This document shows, one piece after another, positions 18,897 to 27,923 of a stretch of 64,000 nt of DNA (position 1 is its first letter; each line of letters starts with the position of its first letter). The stretch is taken from positions 1 to 64,000 of the forward strand of contig NZ_PEBQ01000087.1 in the NCBI RefSeq assembly GCF_002738225.1. Direction: 5' to 3'. Made by a program: the position numbers and the translations under genes. The notes beneath the pieces were generated by a model. That model saw only the letters and a program-made list of their open reading frames with translations, was not told where the DNA came from and searched no databases. Source of the stretch: Acetobacter pomorum (GTDB taxonomy: Bacteria; Pseudomonadota; Alphaproteobacteria; Acetobacterales; Acetobacteraceae).

Positions 18897-19883
18897 GTGA
18901 GCAGTCAGGTGCAGAAACCAAGCGCGCAACATGGGATGGTCCCTTTCCACTCTCAGGATACCATTCCTGTTGCCGTTTTGCTTTCCACATATAATGGCGC
19001 AGCATTTTTAAGCGATCTGCTGGCCTCTCTCAAACAACAAACCTACACTAACTGGATTCTCCTCTGGCGAGATGACGGCTCTACAGACACAAGCGTAGAG
19101 TGCATGCGTCAATTCACTGCGGAGGTTGGTGCCCATCGTTGCAGGCAAATCGTTTCTCCACCAGCGCACATAGGAGTCGTGCTTTCTTACGCAACGCTTC
19201 TGGAACATGTGCCATCAGGCTTTTTTGTTGCATTCTGTGATCAGGATGATGTCTGGTTCCCAAACAAACTGGAACGTGGTGTTACAGCTCTTAAAGCTCT
19301 CTCAAAACCCGTGCTTTATTGTTCCCGACAACGCCTGACAGATACAAATTTGCGCCCAATCGGAATATCACCGCGACTTCCATCAAACCCGTGTTTCCAA
19401 ATGGCACTCACACAGAATATTGCCACAGGCTGCACGATTATGCTGACACCTTCGGCTGTCAGTTTATTGCAAGGCAGCTTGCCGCCGCCAAAACATATTC
19501 TGCATGATTGGTGGGCATATCTGGTTGTTACTGGCGCGGATGGCGTGGTTATTACGGATAATCAGCCCACACTGCTTTACCGCCAGCACAGCAACAATGC
19601 TGTAGGCGCACCAGCCTTGTTTGTTCAACGTGCACTTGCGGCTCTCAAACGTGGGCCGTGGCAGTTTATGTCTCTTTTTCGGGATAATCTGGTTTATCTG
19701 AACAAACAAACCTGTCTTTCCCTCAACAACAGCCATTTTACACGCGCGTTGCATCTGGTGCTTTTACAATCAGGACTGGTGGGGAGATGGCACAGATGGC
19801 GTATGCTTGAGCGCTCACCCAAACTGCGCAGATATACTTGGCCTGAGCAGTTTATTTTTAGACTATGGTTTCTATGGGGCTGA
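18897..19883 (+). CDS. Family 2 glycosyltransferase, probably rhamnosyltransferase-like
   Basis: GT-A glycosyltransferase of up to 328 aa (GTG at 18897; an ATG at 18936 would give 315 aa and is equally possible). The N-terminal motif PVAVLLSTYNGAAFLSDLLASL and WRDDGSTD, with the later DQDDVW metal-binding segment, place it in GT2. It stands 64 bp after rfbD on the same strand, so it probably uses dTDP-L-rhamnose to extend a surface glycan. The acceptor is unknown. No membrane helix is obvious. Confidence 0.85.
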   Translation: MSSQVQKPSAQHGMVPFHSQDTIPVAVLLSTYNGAAFLSDLLASLKQQTYTNWILLWRDDGSTDTSVECMRQFTAEVGAHRCRQIVSPPAHIGVVLSYATLLEHVPSGFFVAFCDQDDVWFPNKLERGVTALKALSKPVLYCSRQRLTDTNLRPIGISPRLPSNPCFQMALTQNIATGCTIMLTPSAVSLLQGSLPPPKHILHDWWAYLVVTGADGVVITDNQPTLLYRQHSNNAVGAPALFVQRALAALKRGPWQFMSLFRDNLVYLNKQTCLSLNNSHFTRALHLVLLQSGLVGRWHRWRMLERSPKLRRYTWPEQFIFRLWFLWG

Positions 19884-20032
19884 ATAATACCCGAACTTTC
19901 TTGGCATATTCCTTAACAAAACCACGATCCAGTGCTTCTGCTATAAAGCTGTTCACGGTAGATTGCCGCAACTGCTAAGATCGAATCATTCTCATCAATC
20001 ACCCGCAAACATTTTTCCCACACATTGGAAAC

Positions 20033-22705
20033 ATGTTTCGGCTTCTGGAGTCAGGATCAACACCCTTGGCGCGCATAAGCCCCACGCAATCCGATCATTA
20101 TTCCCCTTCCTCACACAAAAGCACCTTGCGTTTGCGCTTGGAGGAAGGTGGTGGGCTCGCGCTATGTGTTCTGGCCTGTGCTCTGCTCGCGGCACTTGTC
20201 AGCTATAATCCTAATGATCCGTCTTTTAACACGGCAACCGGCCAGCCTCCTACCAATCTGCTGGGGCTGAGTGGCGCCTTTTTTGCAGATACACTTTTGC
20301 AAGGTGTTGGGCTGGCAGCCATTCTGCCCGCGTTAATTCTGATCGCATGGGGATGGCGGTTCATGAGCCACCGTCTGTTGGGGCATGAATCCTGGCCCGT
20401 ATTTGCCATGCGCGTTGTCGCCATTTTGTGCCTATTACCTGTTTCTGGTGCACTTCTGGCTGCTCTTCCGCTTTTATTCACGGCCTTGCCCACCATCAAC
20501 TGGCCAACCCAAGCCGGTATTGGTGGCGGTATTGGCCACTCTATTGCCCAAACATCCATTGCTGCCGGAATGGCCGCTATTGGCCCGGCAGGAGGAATGG
20601 TGCTGTGGCTGCTTGGTTTGCTACTGGCTTTTCTGCTTATGGCCTTGGCAACCGGCCTACGGCGTGAGGAATGGTTTGCAATCTGGCGTGTAACACTTGT
20701 TTTGCTGCGCCTCCCCGGAAAATTGGGAATGCGCTTTGTGCGTTACTACGCCAGCCGCAAACCACACGCAGATTCCTATGCATCTTCAGAACCAACCAAT
20801 CTTTATAAAAGCCAGCCGCAATCCTCCGCGCAGCCCCTGTTTTCTCATGATGAACCATCAGTGGAAAATAGTGGCCCCTTTGCAACGCCAACATCTACGC
20901 CCGCATCGGCTGGCACAGCATTGATGTTACGTAATGAGGAAGACAGTAAAAAACCCACGGCTCCTTCGACGGAACTGGCACATCATACATCAGCAGACCC
21001 TGCACCCGTAACCACACCAACATCTGCTGCCTCTATTGTGACACCGGTTGCACCTCCTCCCCCACCGCCACCTGTTGCTGAAAAATCCTCCAAGCCGGGC
21101 ATTCTGGGGCGTTTGTTTTCTGGCAGCGCACATCAGGAAAACGTCCCGCACTCCACAGCACGTGCGGGCACAACAGTGCGTAAAGGCGGGTGGGAGCTTC
21201 CGTCCCTCAACCTCCTCAAACCCGCTCCGGCCAACACACGGACAGGCCCTTCCCCCGAAGCACTCAACGCAACTGCACGACTTCTGGAACAAGTGCTGGC
21301 TGATTATGGCGTGCAGGGCAAAATTGTCGGTATGAGCGCTGGCCCCGTTGTTACACTCTATGAGTTGGAACCAGCTCCGGGCATTCGCTCAGCACGTATT
21401 ATCGGTCTTTCGGATGATGTCGCCCGCTCCCTTTCCGTGCTGAGTGTCCGTATTGCCACCGTGCCGGGCCGCAACGTGATGGGGATTGAAGTACCAAACC
21501 AAACGCGTGAGACCGTGTATCTTTCCGAACTGCTCAACCAGCCTTCATGGCAGAATGATCCTGGGCAGCTTCCCTTGGCTTTGGGGAAAGATATTGCAGG
21601 TGAGCCCGTGTTCAGCGATCTGGCGCGCATGCCGCACCTGCTGGTGGCTGGCACCACAGGTTCGGGTAAATCCGTTGGTGTAAACGCCATGATTCTCTCG
21701 CTGCTTTATCGGCTTTCCCCCGATGAATGCCGCCTGATCATGATTGACCCCAAAGTGCTGGAGCTTTCCATTTATGATGGCATTCCACACCTGCTCACAC
21801 CGGTGGTGACAGAACCCCCAAAAGCCGTAAACGCCCTGAAATGGGTTGTACGAGAAATGGACCGCCGTTACCGCACCATGGCGCATCTGCAAGTGCGTAA
21901 TATTGCGGGTTACAATGCGCGCGCTGCAGAAGCACGCGCTGATGGGGAAGTGGTTGTACGCCGCGTGCAAACCGGGTTTGACCCCGAAACCGGCAACCCA
22001 GTGTTTGAGGAACAATCTGTTACACTGGACCCTATGCCATATATCGTTGTGATTATTGACGAAATGGCTGACCTGATGATGACGGCCGGGAAAGAAATTG
22101 ATGCCTGCGTGCAGCGTCTGGCCCAAAAAGCCCGTGCAGCAGGTATTCACGTCATTATGGCCACGCAGCGTCCTTCTGTGGATGTTATTACCGGCACCAT
22201 TAAGGCCAACTTCCCCACCCGTATTTCCTTCCAGGTGATCAGCAAGTTTGATAGCCGCACCATTTTGGGGGAACAGGGTGCGGAACAGCTTCTGGGCCAA
22301 GGTGATATGCTGTTCATGCAAGGTGGCGGGCGCATTACCCGTGTGCATGGGCCTTTTGTGGCGGACAGCGAAGTGGAACAAGTTGTTAATTTCCTGAAAG
22401 AACAGGGAGAACCTGTTTACGATGATGATGTGTTGGCAGAACCGGTGGATGAAACCGCATCTTCCAACAGTGGTTCAGGCCGCTCTGGCAACAGCGACAA
22501 CGGCGAATCCGAAATGTATGATGAAGCTGTTTCCATTGTGACTACTGAAGGCAAAGCTTCCACCTCGTTCATTCAACGCAAGCTTTCCATTGGCTATAAC
22601 CGTGCTGCCAAACTGATCGAGCAGATGGAAAAAGAAGGTATTATCAGCCGTGCAGACCACGTAGGCCGCCGGAAAGTGTTGGTTGGCGCTAACAAGGACG
22701 ATTAA
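20033..22705 (+). CDS. ftsK: DNA translocase FtsK
   Basis: Inner-membrane septal DNA pump that resolves chromosomes at division and activates XerCD. 890 aa: four or so N-terminal membrane helices (about 40-220), a Pro/Ser/Thr-rich linker (about 240-410), the RecA-like motor with Walker A GTTGSGKS at 540-547 and Walker B IVVIIDEMADL, and the C-terminal gamma winged helix (about 825-890, STSFIQRKLSIGYNRAAKLI) that reads KOPS sequences. The ATG at 20033 follows TTGGAAAC. It is preceded by 149 bp without a gene. Confidence 0.96.
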   Translation: MFRLLESGSTPLARISPTQSDHYSPSSHKSTLRLRLEEGGGLALCVLACALLAALVSYNPNDPSFNTATGQPPTNLLGLSGAFFADTLLQGVGLAAILPALILIAWGWRFMSHRLLGHESWPVFAMRVVAILCLLPVSGALLAALPLLFTALPTINWPTQAGIGGGIGHSIAQTSIAAGMAAIGPAGGMVLWLLGLLLAFLLMALATGLRREEWFAIWRVTLVLLRLPGKLGMRFVRYYASRKPHADSYASSEPTNLYKSQPQSSAQPLFSHDEPSVENSGPFATPTSTPASAGTALMLRNEEDSKKPTAPSTELAHHTSADPAPVTTPTSAASIVTPVAPPPPPPPVAEKSSKPGILGRLFSGSAHQENVPHSTARAGTTVRKGGWELPSLNLLKPAPANTRTGPSPEALNATARLLEQVLADYGVQGKIVGMSAGPVVTLYELEPAPGIRSARIIGLSDDVARSLSVLSVRIATVPGRNVMGIEVPNQTRETVYLSELLNQPSWQNDPGQLPLALGKDIAGEPVFSDLARMPHLLVAGTTGSGKSVGVNAMILSLLYRLSPDECRLIMIDPKVLELSIYDGIPHLLTPVVTEPPKAVNALKWVVREMDRRYRTMAHLQVRNIAGYNARAAEARADGEVVVRRVQTGFDPETGNPVFEEQSVTLDPMPYIVVIIDEMADLMMTAGKEIDACVQRLAQKARAAGIHVIMATQRPSVDVITGTIKANFPTRISFQVISKFDSRTILGEQGAEQLLGQGDMLFMQGGGRITRVHGPFVADSEVEQVVNFLKEQGEPVYDDDVLAEPVDETASSNSGSGRSGNSDNGESEMYDEAVSIVTTEGKASTSFIQRKLSIGYNRAAKLIEQMEKEGIISRADHVGRRKVLVGANKDD

Positions 22706-22707
22706 AG

Positions 22708-23379
22708 ATTTTTCCTTCTCAGCCCCCCATCCTTTATCAGGACCATCATCTGGTTATTCTGAACAAGCCCGCAGGCCTACCGGTACATGCAGGCCCCGCT
22801 GGCGGACCTTGTGTTGAAGATTGGTTTCCCCAACTTTCACGCCGCAAGGATGGGCCTTGGCTTGCACATAGGCTGGATACAGATACATCAGGCTGCCTGG
22901 CCATTGCGTTACGCAAGCAACCCTTACTGGCCTTGCAACAGGCATTTGCAACCAAAACAGCACAAAAAACCTATTGGGCCATTGTCCGAACCGGACCCCA
23001 AACTGATACCGGCCGCATAGATCTGCCACTAGAAAAACAATCCTCTCAAAAAGGATGGCGGATGGTAACGTCTCCAACGGGCGCCTCTGCTGCAACGCGG
23101 TGGAAAGTGCTCGGCCGCAATAAGGATTTATGCTGGCTGGAACTTGTTCTTGAAACCGGGCGTACACATCAGGCACGTGTACATTGCGCCGCTATGGGCT
23201 GGCCTATTCTGGGTGATTCTCTATATGGCACAGCGCATCCTGAAGGATTGCATCTGTTAGCCAGACGCCTGACTTTGCCTTTATCTTCACCCATTACAGC
23301 TGTTGCGCCACCCAGATCTGGCATGAAACCAGCTTTGCTGGCCTGTGGGTGGAAACCAGATATAAAAGCCATTCTATAA
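22708..23379 (+). CDS. RluA-family pseudouridine synthase with a non-canonical (ATT) start
   Basis: The reading frame encodes an RluA-type synthase: LNKPAGLPVHAG (about 19-30), the catalytic aspartate in AHRLDTDTSG (Asp57 counted from 22708), ETGRTHQARVH and GDSLYG, and a normal end at 23379. There is no ATG, GTG or TTG in frame between the upstream stop (TAA at 22690) and the conserved N terminus. The best start is ATT at 22708, with AAGGA at 22694-22698 nine bases upstream, three bases after the ftsK stop. That gives 223 aa. The first in-frame ATG begins much later (22933) and would delete the catalytic Asp. A sequencing error or pseudogene cannot be excluded. Target nucleotide unknown. Confidence 0.8.
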   Translation: MFPSQPPILYQDHHLVILNKPAGLPVHAGPAGGPCVEDWFPQLSRRKDGPWLAHRLDTDTSGCLAIALRKQPLLALQQAFATKTAQKTYWAIVRTGPQTDTGRIDLPLEKQSSQKGWRMVTSPTGASAATRWKVLGRNKDLCWLELVLETGRTHQARVHCAAMGWPILGDSLYGTAHPEGLHLLARRLTLPLSSPITAVAPPRSGMKPALLACGWKPDIKAIL

Positions 23380-23401
23380 CCCCTTTAAAAATAAGGGTTA
23401 T
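23376..23401. terminator. Weak hairpin between convergent genes
   Basis: Arms ATAACCC (23376-23382) and GGGTTAT (23395-23401) flank an AT-rich loop between the ends of the pseudouridine synthase and the minus-strand glycosyltransferase. Possible bidirectional terminator; the stem is only 7 bp. Confidence 0.35.
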
Positions 23402-24495
23402 GTGTGTTTATGTGACCATGCTTTTACAATTTCCTCATGTAAAAGCTGCCGTTTCTTTCTGATCATTTCCGCATCAAATTTATGCGCTTGCTTCTGGCCT
23501 GCAAGAGACATCTGATTGCGCTTTTGTGGATCATTCATCAGATCACGCAAAACACTTGCCAGCACGGGCACATCATCTGGGTTGGCGTAAACCCCGGCAT
23601 GCCCAACCACTTCTGGCAATCCACCGCGAGGGGAGGCAACCACCGCAGCTCCCATACCCATAGCCTCAAGTGCCACCATCCCAAAAGGTTCCGGCCAACG
23701 GCTGGGAATAACAACTATGGCCGCCCGCCCCATAGCTTCCAACACCTTATGGTGGGGCTGATACCCAGCCATAACCACATCTGCCGCCTGCGCCTGGGCG
23801 CGTAACTGCTTTAAAAAAGGCGTTTGTGGAGAATCTGGGCCAAATCTGTCTGCGCCAATCATTTCTGCACGCCATGTGGGATGAGAGGGTAATACCTCGG
23901 CGCAGGCTGCCACAAAGGAATCTGCACCTTTATCTGCCACAACGCGGCCTGCAAACAGCAACAGTTTCTCACGCGGTTGCAATGGTGTTGGCAGGACTGA
24001 AAAGTCCAAGCAATTGGGCAGTACCTGCACGTCTGCTACTGTGCCAGAACTTTTAAAGCGCTTTTGCACCCATTCAGATACAACAACCACAACCACCTTG
24101 CGGGCCAATGCTTCTCGTTCCGTTGATGCACGTGCCTTTTTCATGCCGCACGGATCATTATGCAGCACCAAAGACACCGGAAGATTGGGGAAACGTTTAC
24201 ACAACCCCAACGCAATATCTGGCCGGTTATGTACCTCAACCAGTTCTGGCTGAAGCTGCCGAATTTTTTGGGTAACACCTGCTATATATCGGCCAATACG
24301 TCCAAACGGATACAAAACGGAAGGAACAGGCTGAAAAGCAACATTCTGAAAACTTGGAACAGAGAGGGGAGAACCGACAACAATTTCCCCTTCCAGCGCC
24401 ATGCGCTGCACCAATAACGCAATAGCCCCAGCCTGTTGTGGTGCAAATCTCTCTTTAGGGGGTAAAACTGTTAAAACCCGCATGGCACGCGCCAT
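23398..24495 (-). CDS. Glycosyltransferase family 4 (GT-B) protein
   Basis: 365 aa from the ATG at 24495, chosen because a strong GGGAGGGG lies 4 nt upstream; the frame is open to 24519. N-terminal acceptor domain followed by the donor-binding Rossmann domain with LLLFAGRVVADKGADSF and the retaining GT4 motif PSRWPEPFGMVALEAMGMG. Probably adds a sugar from an NDP donor to a lipid or polysaccharide acceptor. No surface-polysaccharide genes adjoin it. It is convergent with the RluA-type gene. Confidence 0.85.
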   Translation of the reverse strand: MARAMRVLTVLPPKERFAPQQAGAIALLVQRMALEGEIVVGSPLSVPSFQNVAFQPVPSVLYPFGRIGRYIAGVTQKIRQLQPELVEVHNRPDIALGLCKRFPNLPVSLVLHNDPCGMKKARASTEREALARKVVVVVVSEWVQKRFKSSGTVADVQVLPNCLDFSVLPTPLQPREKLLLFAGRVVADKGADSFVAACAEVLPSHPTWRAEMIGADRFGPDSPQTPFLKQLRAQAQAADVVMAGYQPHHKVLEAMGRAAIVVIPSRWPEPFGMVALEAMGMGAAVVASPRGGLPEVVGHAGVYANPDDVPVLASVLRDLMNDPQKRNQMSLAGQKQAHKFDAEMIRKKRQLLHEEIVKAWSHKHT

Positions 24496-24552
24496 TTTAC
24501 CCCTCCCGGTATCATGCACTCTGGGGTGTACACAGCAGAACGCTACACCAGA

Positions 24553-25224
24553 TCAGGGAATGGATTCATACATCTCCAATTGCCATTCTGCGGGTTCTTC
24601 CGCTGCCTCTTTATACCATTCCTGCATCAATGGATACTGACGCACGGCATCCATATATGCTCGGGAAATGTCGGATAATCCTGTAACACCATAAGATAAA
24701 AAGCGGCAGACAATCGGGGCAAACATGGCATCTGCATTCCCGAATGATGCACCAAACAGATATGGACCATCTACACCATAACGGGTGCGCGCATCTGTCC
24801 AGATGGCATCTATCCGGGCAATATCCTTCAAGACGTCTTCAGCCAGAGCCTCTGCCAACGGGCGCGCATCCCGCCCCAGGTTCATCGGCAGAGCAGAACG
24901 CACGCCCCGAAATCCGGAATGCATTTCTGCCGATATGGAGCGTGCAATGGCACGCGTGCACCGTTCCGCAGGCCAGAGTGCAGGCAGATATTCTGCGCAA
25001 TATTCGGCTATTGAGAGCGAATCCCATACAACCGCGCCTTCATGTTCCAGATATGGCACACATCCGTTGGGAGACAGCGTTTTAAGAACTGTGGTTTTGC
25101 CGCCCCCTGCCAATGGCACAACCTCTATATCAACATCCAGCTGTGCCAGCTTGACCATGAGCCAGCCCCGCAAAGACCACGAAGAATAGCGCTGTGTACC
25201 AATAACAAGCCGACCATCAGCCAT
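24553..25224 (-). CDS. Glutathione S-transferase-like protein
   Basis: 223 aa from the ATG at 25224 (MADGRLVIGTQRYSSWSLRG), 26 bp after mnmA; the longer frame runs through mnmA and is a shadow. An N-terminal thioredoxin-like domain has SPNGCVPYLEHEGAVVWDSLSIAEY, the cis-Pro/SLAI-type glutathione-binding region, and an all-helical C-terminal domain follows. The YSSWSLRG start resembles zeta/omega-like bacterial GSTs of the YfcF type. Substrate unknown. Probably the last gene of the cysteine-desulfurase operon. Confidence 0.8.
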   Translation of the reverse strand: MADGRLVIGTQRYSSWSLRGWLMVKLAQLDVDIEVVPLAGGGKTTVLKTLSPNGCVPYLEHEGAVVWDSLSIAEYCAEYLPALWPAERCTRAIARSISAEMHSGFRGVRSALPMNLGRDARPLAEALAEDVLKDIARIDAIWTDARTRYGVDGPYLFGASFGNADAMFAPIVCRFLSYGVTGLSDISRAYMDAVRQYPLMQEWYKEAAEEPAEWQLEMYESIP

Positions 25225-25249
25225 AATACGTGCCCTTTTGCCTACCAAT

Positions 25250-26332
25250 TTATGCTGGAACAGTTTCTTCCATCCGGCGGATAAACCCTCCGCCCAAAAT
25301 GCGCGTGCCCTGATAAAACACACAGGCCTGCCCCGGTGCGGGCATGGCAGGCTCTTCCAGATACACCATGGCACCATCGGATGTTGGGACAACACGGGCA
25401 GCCCGAGGCTCCTCACGCGCGCGCATTTGCACCCGGCAGACTAAACCTTCTGGAGGCGCGTCTACCAGCCAGTTCACATCCCGCACGGAAAGCGCCGTAA
25501 CAAAGGATTTTTCACGCGGGCCAATAATCACACGCCTGCGGCCCGGTTCCACCCCAACCACCATCTGGCGTTCACCATTCAGGCGCGCGGCATTTCCCAG
25601 CCTTTTGCTTTGCCCTACAGTAAACCGCATGACACCTTCATGCTGGCCTACAATCTTCCCCTGCTGGTCCACAATTTCACCGGGGCCTGCCATTTCGGGG
25701 TGCATCTTTTCAACCAGATCGACGTAGGATCCATCGCTTACAAAGCACAGATCCTGACTATCGGGCTTGCCGGCAACCACCAGACCAAAACGCTCGGCTT
25801 CTTTCCTGACCGCTGCCTTGTCTGGCATATCACCAAGGGGAAAACGCAGAAATTCAAGCTGATCCCGCGTGGTGGCAAACAGGAACCAACTCTGATCCCG
25901 GTCTTCATCACACGGGCGGTGCAATTCTGCACCATCGGGCCCTTCTACGCGGCGCACATAATGGCCTGTTGCCATGGCATCTGCGCCAATTTCACGCGCA
26001 AGACCCAACAAATCTGTAAACTTCACGCCCTGATTACACGCCACACAGGGCACAGGCGTTTCACCCGATGCATAGGCATCTGCAAAACGCTCTATAACGC
26101 TATCCTTAAAGCGGCGTTCCGCATCAATAACATAATGCGGAAAACCCAGAAGGTCCGCCACTGCGCGGGCATCACGAATATCCTGCCCTGCGCAGCATGC
26201 GCCTTTTTTTGCAGCCCCGCGCGAATCGTAAAGCTGCAAGGTAGCACCCACAACTTCATGCCCTTCCTCCAGAAGGCGGGCAGCTACAACAGAGCTATCC
26301 ACCCCACCAGACATGGCAACAAGTATACGCAT
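25250..26332 (-). CDS. mnmA: tRNA-specific 2-thiouridylase MnmA
   Basis: ATP-dependent 2-thiolation of U34 in tRNA-Lys, -Glu and -Gln, receiving sulfur from a cysteine desulfurase. 360 aa, normal length. The PP-loop is SGGVDSS (residues 8-14). The two catalytic cysteines are Cys96 in PCVACN and Cys195 in SQDLCFVSDG. It lies downstream of ferredoxin and two cysteine desulfurases, a sensible arrangement for sulfur delivery. Confidence 0.96.
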   Translation of the reverse strand: MRILVAMSGGVDSSVVAARLLEEGHEVVGATLQLYDSRGAAKKGACCAGQDIRDARAVADLLGFPHYVIDAERRFKDSVIERFADAYASGETPVPCVACNQGVKFTDLLGLAREIGADAMATGHYVRRVEGPDGAELHRPCDEDRDQSWFLFATTRDQLEFLRFPLGDMPDKAAVRKEAERFGLVVAGKPDSQDLCFVSDGSYVDLVEKMHPEMAGPGEIVDQQGKIVGQHEGVMRFTVGQSKRLGNAARLNGERQMVVGVEPGRRRVIIGPREKSFVTALSVRDVNWLVDAPPEGLVCRVQMRAREEPRAARVVPTSDGAMVYLEEPAMPAPGQACVFYQGTRILGGGFIRRMEETVPA

Positions 26333-26359
26333 GAGCGCTATATCCTTTTAAAAACGGCT

Positions 26360-26674
26360 TCAAGCCTTGCTGGGCAGGCGTACAACCAAGCCATCCAGTG
26401 CTTCTGTCATGACAATCTGGCACCCAAGGCGAGATGTTTTTTCCAACCCAAAAGCCAGATCCAGCATATCTTCTTCATCATCTGTGGGGGCGGCCAACTT
26501 GGGGGCCCATGCCGGGTCCACAATCACATGGCACGTTGCACAGGCCAAAGAACCTTCACATGCGCCTTCAAGATCAATGCCATGCTTATGGGCAATTTCC
26601 AGCACGGAAAGGCCAACTGGCGCATCCACTTTGTGTTCTGTTCCGTCCTGTTCAACAAATGTCATCTGGGGCAT
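26360..26674 (-). CDS. fdx: Adrenodoxin-type 2Fe-2S ferredoxin
   Basis: Electron carrier used by the Fe-S cluster assembly system. The start at 26674 (104 aa) is chosen because AGGA lies 9 nt upstream; an ATG at 26704 lacks a ribosome binding site. The four cluster cysteines are Cys39, Cys45, Cys48 ([10 protein letters not shown]) and Cys85 (LGCQIVMTE), the CX5CX2CX36C pattern of the adrenodoxin/ISC class. It sits between a cysteine desulfurase and mnmA. Confidence 0.92.
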   Translation of the reverse strand: MPQMTFVEQDGTEHKVDAPVGLSVLEIAHKHGIDLEGACEGSLACATCHVIVDPAWAPKLAAPTDDEEDMLDLAFGLEKTSRLGCQIVMTEALDGLVVRLPSKA

Positions 26675-26751
26675 TGGTTTCCATCCTGCCAAAGGCTGTT
26701 TCATTGCGGCGTGTGGGGGTATGGCGCGCTGTTGGGCTGCAACTTGGTAAC

Positions 26752-27915
26752 TTATGTTACGCTTCGCACCCGCAAGACAGCCTGCGCCAAATTATCTGCC
26801 GCGCGTTCTGCTTCGGCGGCTGAGGTAAAACGTCCGGGAGAGAGACGCAAGCTTCTTCCCGCTTCTTCCCGGCTCAGCCCCATTGCTTCCAGCACATAAG
26901 ATGGGGCCAGTTCTGCCGAAGAACAGGCTGATCCTAAAGAAACAGCCAGATCAGGCATAACGGCCACAACATCCAGTGCCGAAACTCCTACGGGCAGACG
27001 CAGATTAAAAATGCCTGGCAAGCGTGGCGCCGCAACTGCATTTATTTCACACCCCAGTAGCACAGCATTCAGCTTGTTTAGAAAAACACGCTGCAACATG
27101 GATAAATGCTCAAAACCGGCATCCAACTCTTGCTTTGCAATCTGGCAGGCTTCTCCAAAAGCCGCCACCAGAAAACCCGGTACGGTGCCAGAGCGTACTC
27201 CGCGTTCCTGCCCCCCTCCGGAAAACAAGGGTGCCAAACGTACGCGGGGGCGGCGACGCACAAACAGGGCCCCGGCTCCTTTAGGTCCATACAGCTTGTG
27301 GCTGGAAACAGAGGCCAGCGCCAACCCCCATACATGCACATCTACAGGAATTTTCCCTGCAGCCTGCGCCAGATCGGAATGCAGCAAAGCACCCGCCTCA
27401 TTCACCACCCGACCCAAAGCTGGCATATCTTGCAGCACACCTGTTTCATTATTAGCTGCCATGATGGAAACAAGCGCCGTTGGTACCTGTAGGCCTGCAT
27501 GCAACACAGCGGGATCAAGCTGACCATTTGCATTTACTGGCAGCACAACCGGCTCAAACCCTTCCTGCGCCAGATCCCGCACACTCTCCAAAACACATTT
27601 GTGCTCGGTTGCTACGGTTATTACGCGTTTACGTGGGCTACCCTGAGCCGCCAGATGGCGTACAGCACCTTTAATGGCCAGATTATTGGCCTCTGTAGCG
27701 CCCGATGTGAAAATGATTTCCTTGGCATCCGCCCCTATCAGGCTGGCAACCTCACTCCGCGCACGCGCCACTCTGTCTGCCGCACGCATACCGGCTTCAT
27801 GCGTTGTGCTGTGGGGGTTCCCATTTTCATGGTCCAGAACATCCAACAGCACTTGGCGCACGCGCGGATCACATGGTGTGGTAGCTGCATGATCGAAATA
27901 AATGGAAGATGCCAT
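26752..27915 (-). CDS. Cysteine desulfurase (IscS/NifS family), copy 2 of a tandem pair
   Basis: PLP enzyme that releases sulfur from L-cysteine as a persulfide. 387 aa starting [17 protein letters not shown]. The Schiff-base Lys207 is in [11 protein letters not shown] and the catalytic Cys331 is in [10 protein letters not shown], in the long-loop arrangement of group I. It supplies sulfur for Fe-S clusters or the MnmA reaction downstream. It follows a paralogue by 8 bp; the two share motifs but differ widely, so they are not a recent duplication. No iscU is next to it. Confidence 0.94.
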   Translation of the reverse strand: MASSIYFDHAATTPCDPRVRQVLLDVLDHENGNPHSTTHEAGMRAADRVARARSEVASLIGADAKEIIFTSGATEANNLAIKGAVRHLAAQGSPRKRVITVATEHKCVLESVRDLAQEGFEPVVLPVNANGQLDPAVLHAGLQVPTALVSIMAANNETGVLQDMPALGRVVNEAGALLHSDLAQAAGKIPVDVHVWGLALASVSSHKLYGPKGAGALFVRRRPRVRLAPLFSGGGQERGVRSGTVPGFLVAAFGEACQIAKQELDAGFEHLSMLQRVFLNKLNAVLLGCEINAVAAPRLPGIFNLRLPVGVSALDVVAVMPDLAVSLGSACSSAELAPSYVLEAMGLSREEAGRSLRLSPGRFTSAAEAERAADNLAQAVLRVRSVT

Positions 27916-27923
27916 GCCCCAAA

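Noticed and set aside
22787..23020. 77-residue ORF with ATG in another frame at the start of the RluA region
   Set aside because: It is out of frame with the conserved RluA protein and contains none of its motifs; the real frame begins at about 22708.
25610..26899. 429-residue plus-strand frame antisense to mnmA, fdx and the second cysteine desulfurase
   Set aside because: All three minus-strand genes have intact catalytic motifs and good starts; the antisense product is Cys/His/Thr-rich low-complexity with no domain.
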